From: Bacteroidota bacterium
GTDB taxonomy: Bacteria; Bacteroidota; Ignavibacteria; UBA10030; UBA8401
Assembly: GCA_030824295.1 (NCBI GenBank)
Contig: JAVBYA010000457.1
Location: forward strand, 1 to 6,259
DNA length: 6,259 nt
Direction: 5' to 3'
This document shows positions 6,113 through 6,259 of this stretch, in pieces (position 1 is the stretch's first letter; every line of letters begins with the position of its first letter). A program made the translations under genes and the position numbers. Below the pieces are notes generated by a model. That model was not told the DNA's origin and did not search any database. It saw only the letters and a list, made by a program, of their open reading frames with translations.

Positions 6113-6259
6113 ATGTTGTACGTCGTTGGAATCTGCGTGATGAAGATAGATGAAAATCCGAAAAGGACAAAGGATTTTCTGGGACGTTAGCGAAACTTAA
6201 TCAAGGTGCATAATTATGAAGCAGTGCATAAAGACCAAGTAAAACAAGGGCTATTTCAG
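6113..6259 (-). promoter_or_regulatory. Upstream region of the M16 peptidase, possible regulatory repeats
   Basis: No gene is visible in these 147 bases, and the window ends before the next one. On the plus strand GTGCATAA occurs twice in direct orientation (6206-6213 and 6224-6231), 18 bases apart. A perfect 10-base palindrome, CATAATTATG (6209-6218), overlaps the first copy. On the minus strand TTGGTC (6238-6233) and TAATTA (6216-6211) are 16 bases apart and could be a weak sigma70-like promoter about 100 bases before the start codon. None of these stands out enough for a firm call. Confidence 0.25.

Noticed and set aside
5312..6190. Plus-strand open frame of 292 codons opposite the M16 peptidase
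   Set aside because: It is a complementary-strand shadow of a conserved gene; its product has no domain and its ends match no signal.
1..6259. CRISPR, insertion sequence, phage or defence genes
   Set aside because: No spaced direct repeats of CRISPR type, transposase, integrase or attachment-site pattern was seen; every large frame on the coding strand is a housekeeping gene.

Overview
This window reads as ordinary chromosomal housekeeping DNA from a bacterium of the Bacteroidota/Ignavibacteriota side of the FCB group. That placement is an inference. It rests on the lack of a clear Shine-Dalgarno sequence in front of at least four of the five genes, the style of the proteins (short NuoG, 371-residue Ald, M16B peptidase), moderate GC content, and a non-coding spacer carrying degenerate heptamer repeats. 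All five genes lie on the minus strand, so they are transcribed from high to low coordinates. No RNA gene, CRISPR array, insertion sequence, phage gene or defence system was found.

Reading in the direction of transcription: (1) 6259-6113 is an AT-rich leader with small repeats and no gene. (2) 6112-4826 is a complete M16B zinc peptidase with an apparent TTG start. (3) After 34 bases comes alanine dehydrogenase, ald (4791-3676), with every catalytic residue I could check in place. (4) Just behind ald, a 12-bp perfect inverted repeat (3658-3623) probably ends transcription of the peptidase-ald unit. (5) About 430 bases without a credible gene (3622-3192) hold two arrays of degenerate heptamers (consensus ACTGGAT) on either side of a hairpin, then a sigma70-like promoter near nuoG. 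(6) nuoG (3191-1518), nuoH (1505-426) and the 5' part of nuoI (424 to the window edge) follow with spacings of 12 and 1 bases and form one transcription unit.

NuoG, NuoH and NuoI are consecutive parts of respiratory complex I. NuoG carries iron-sulfur clusters in the peripheral arm, NuoI carries the two clusters nearest quinone, and NuoH is the membrane subunit that forms much of the quinone site. Ald interconverts alanine with pyruvate, ammonia and NADH, so it can feed NADH to complex I, but the terminator and promoter between them suggest separate transcription.

I do not see an undescribed biological system. The items most worth a second look are the heptamer/hairpin/heptamer spacer, the compact NuoG that keeps the N7 cluster ligands, and the start of a nuo unit at nuoG with no nuoE or nuoF before it.
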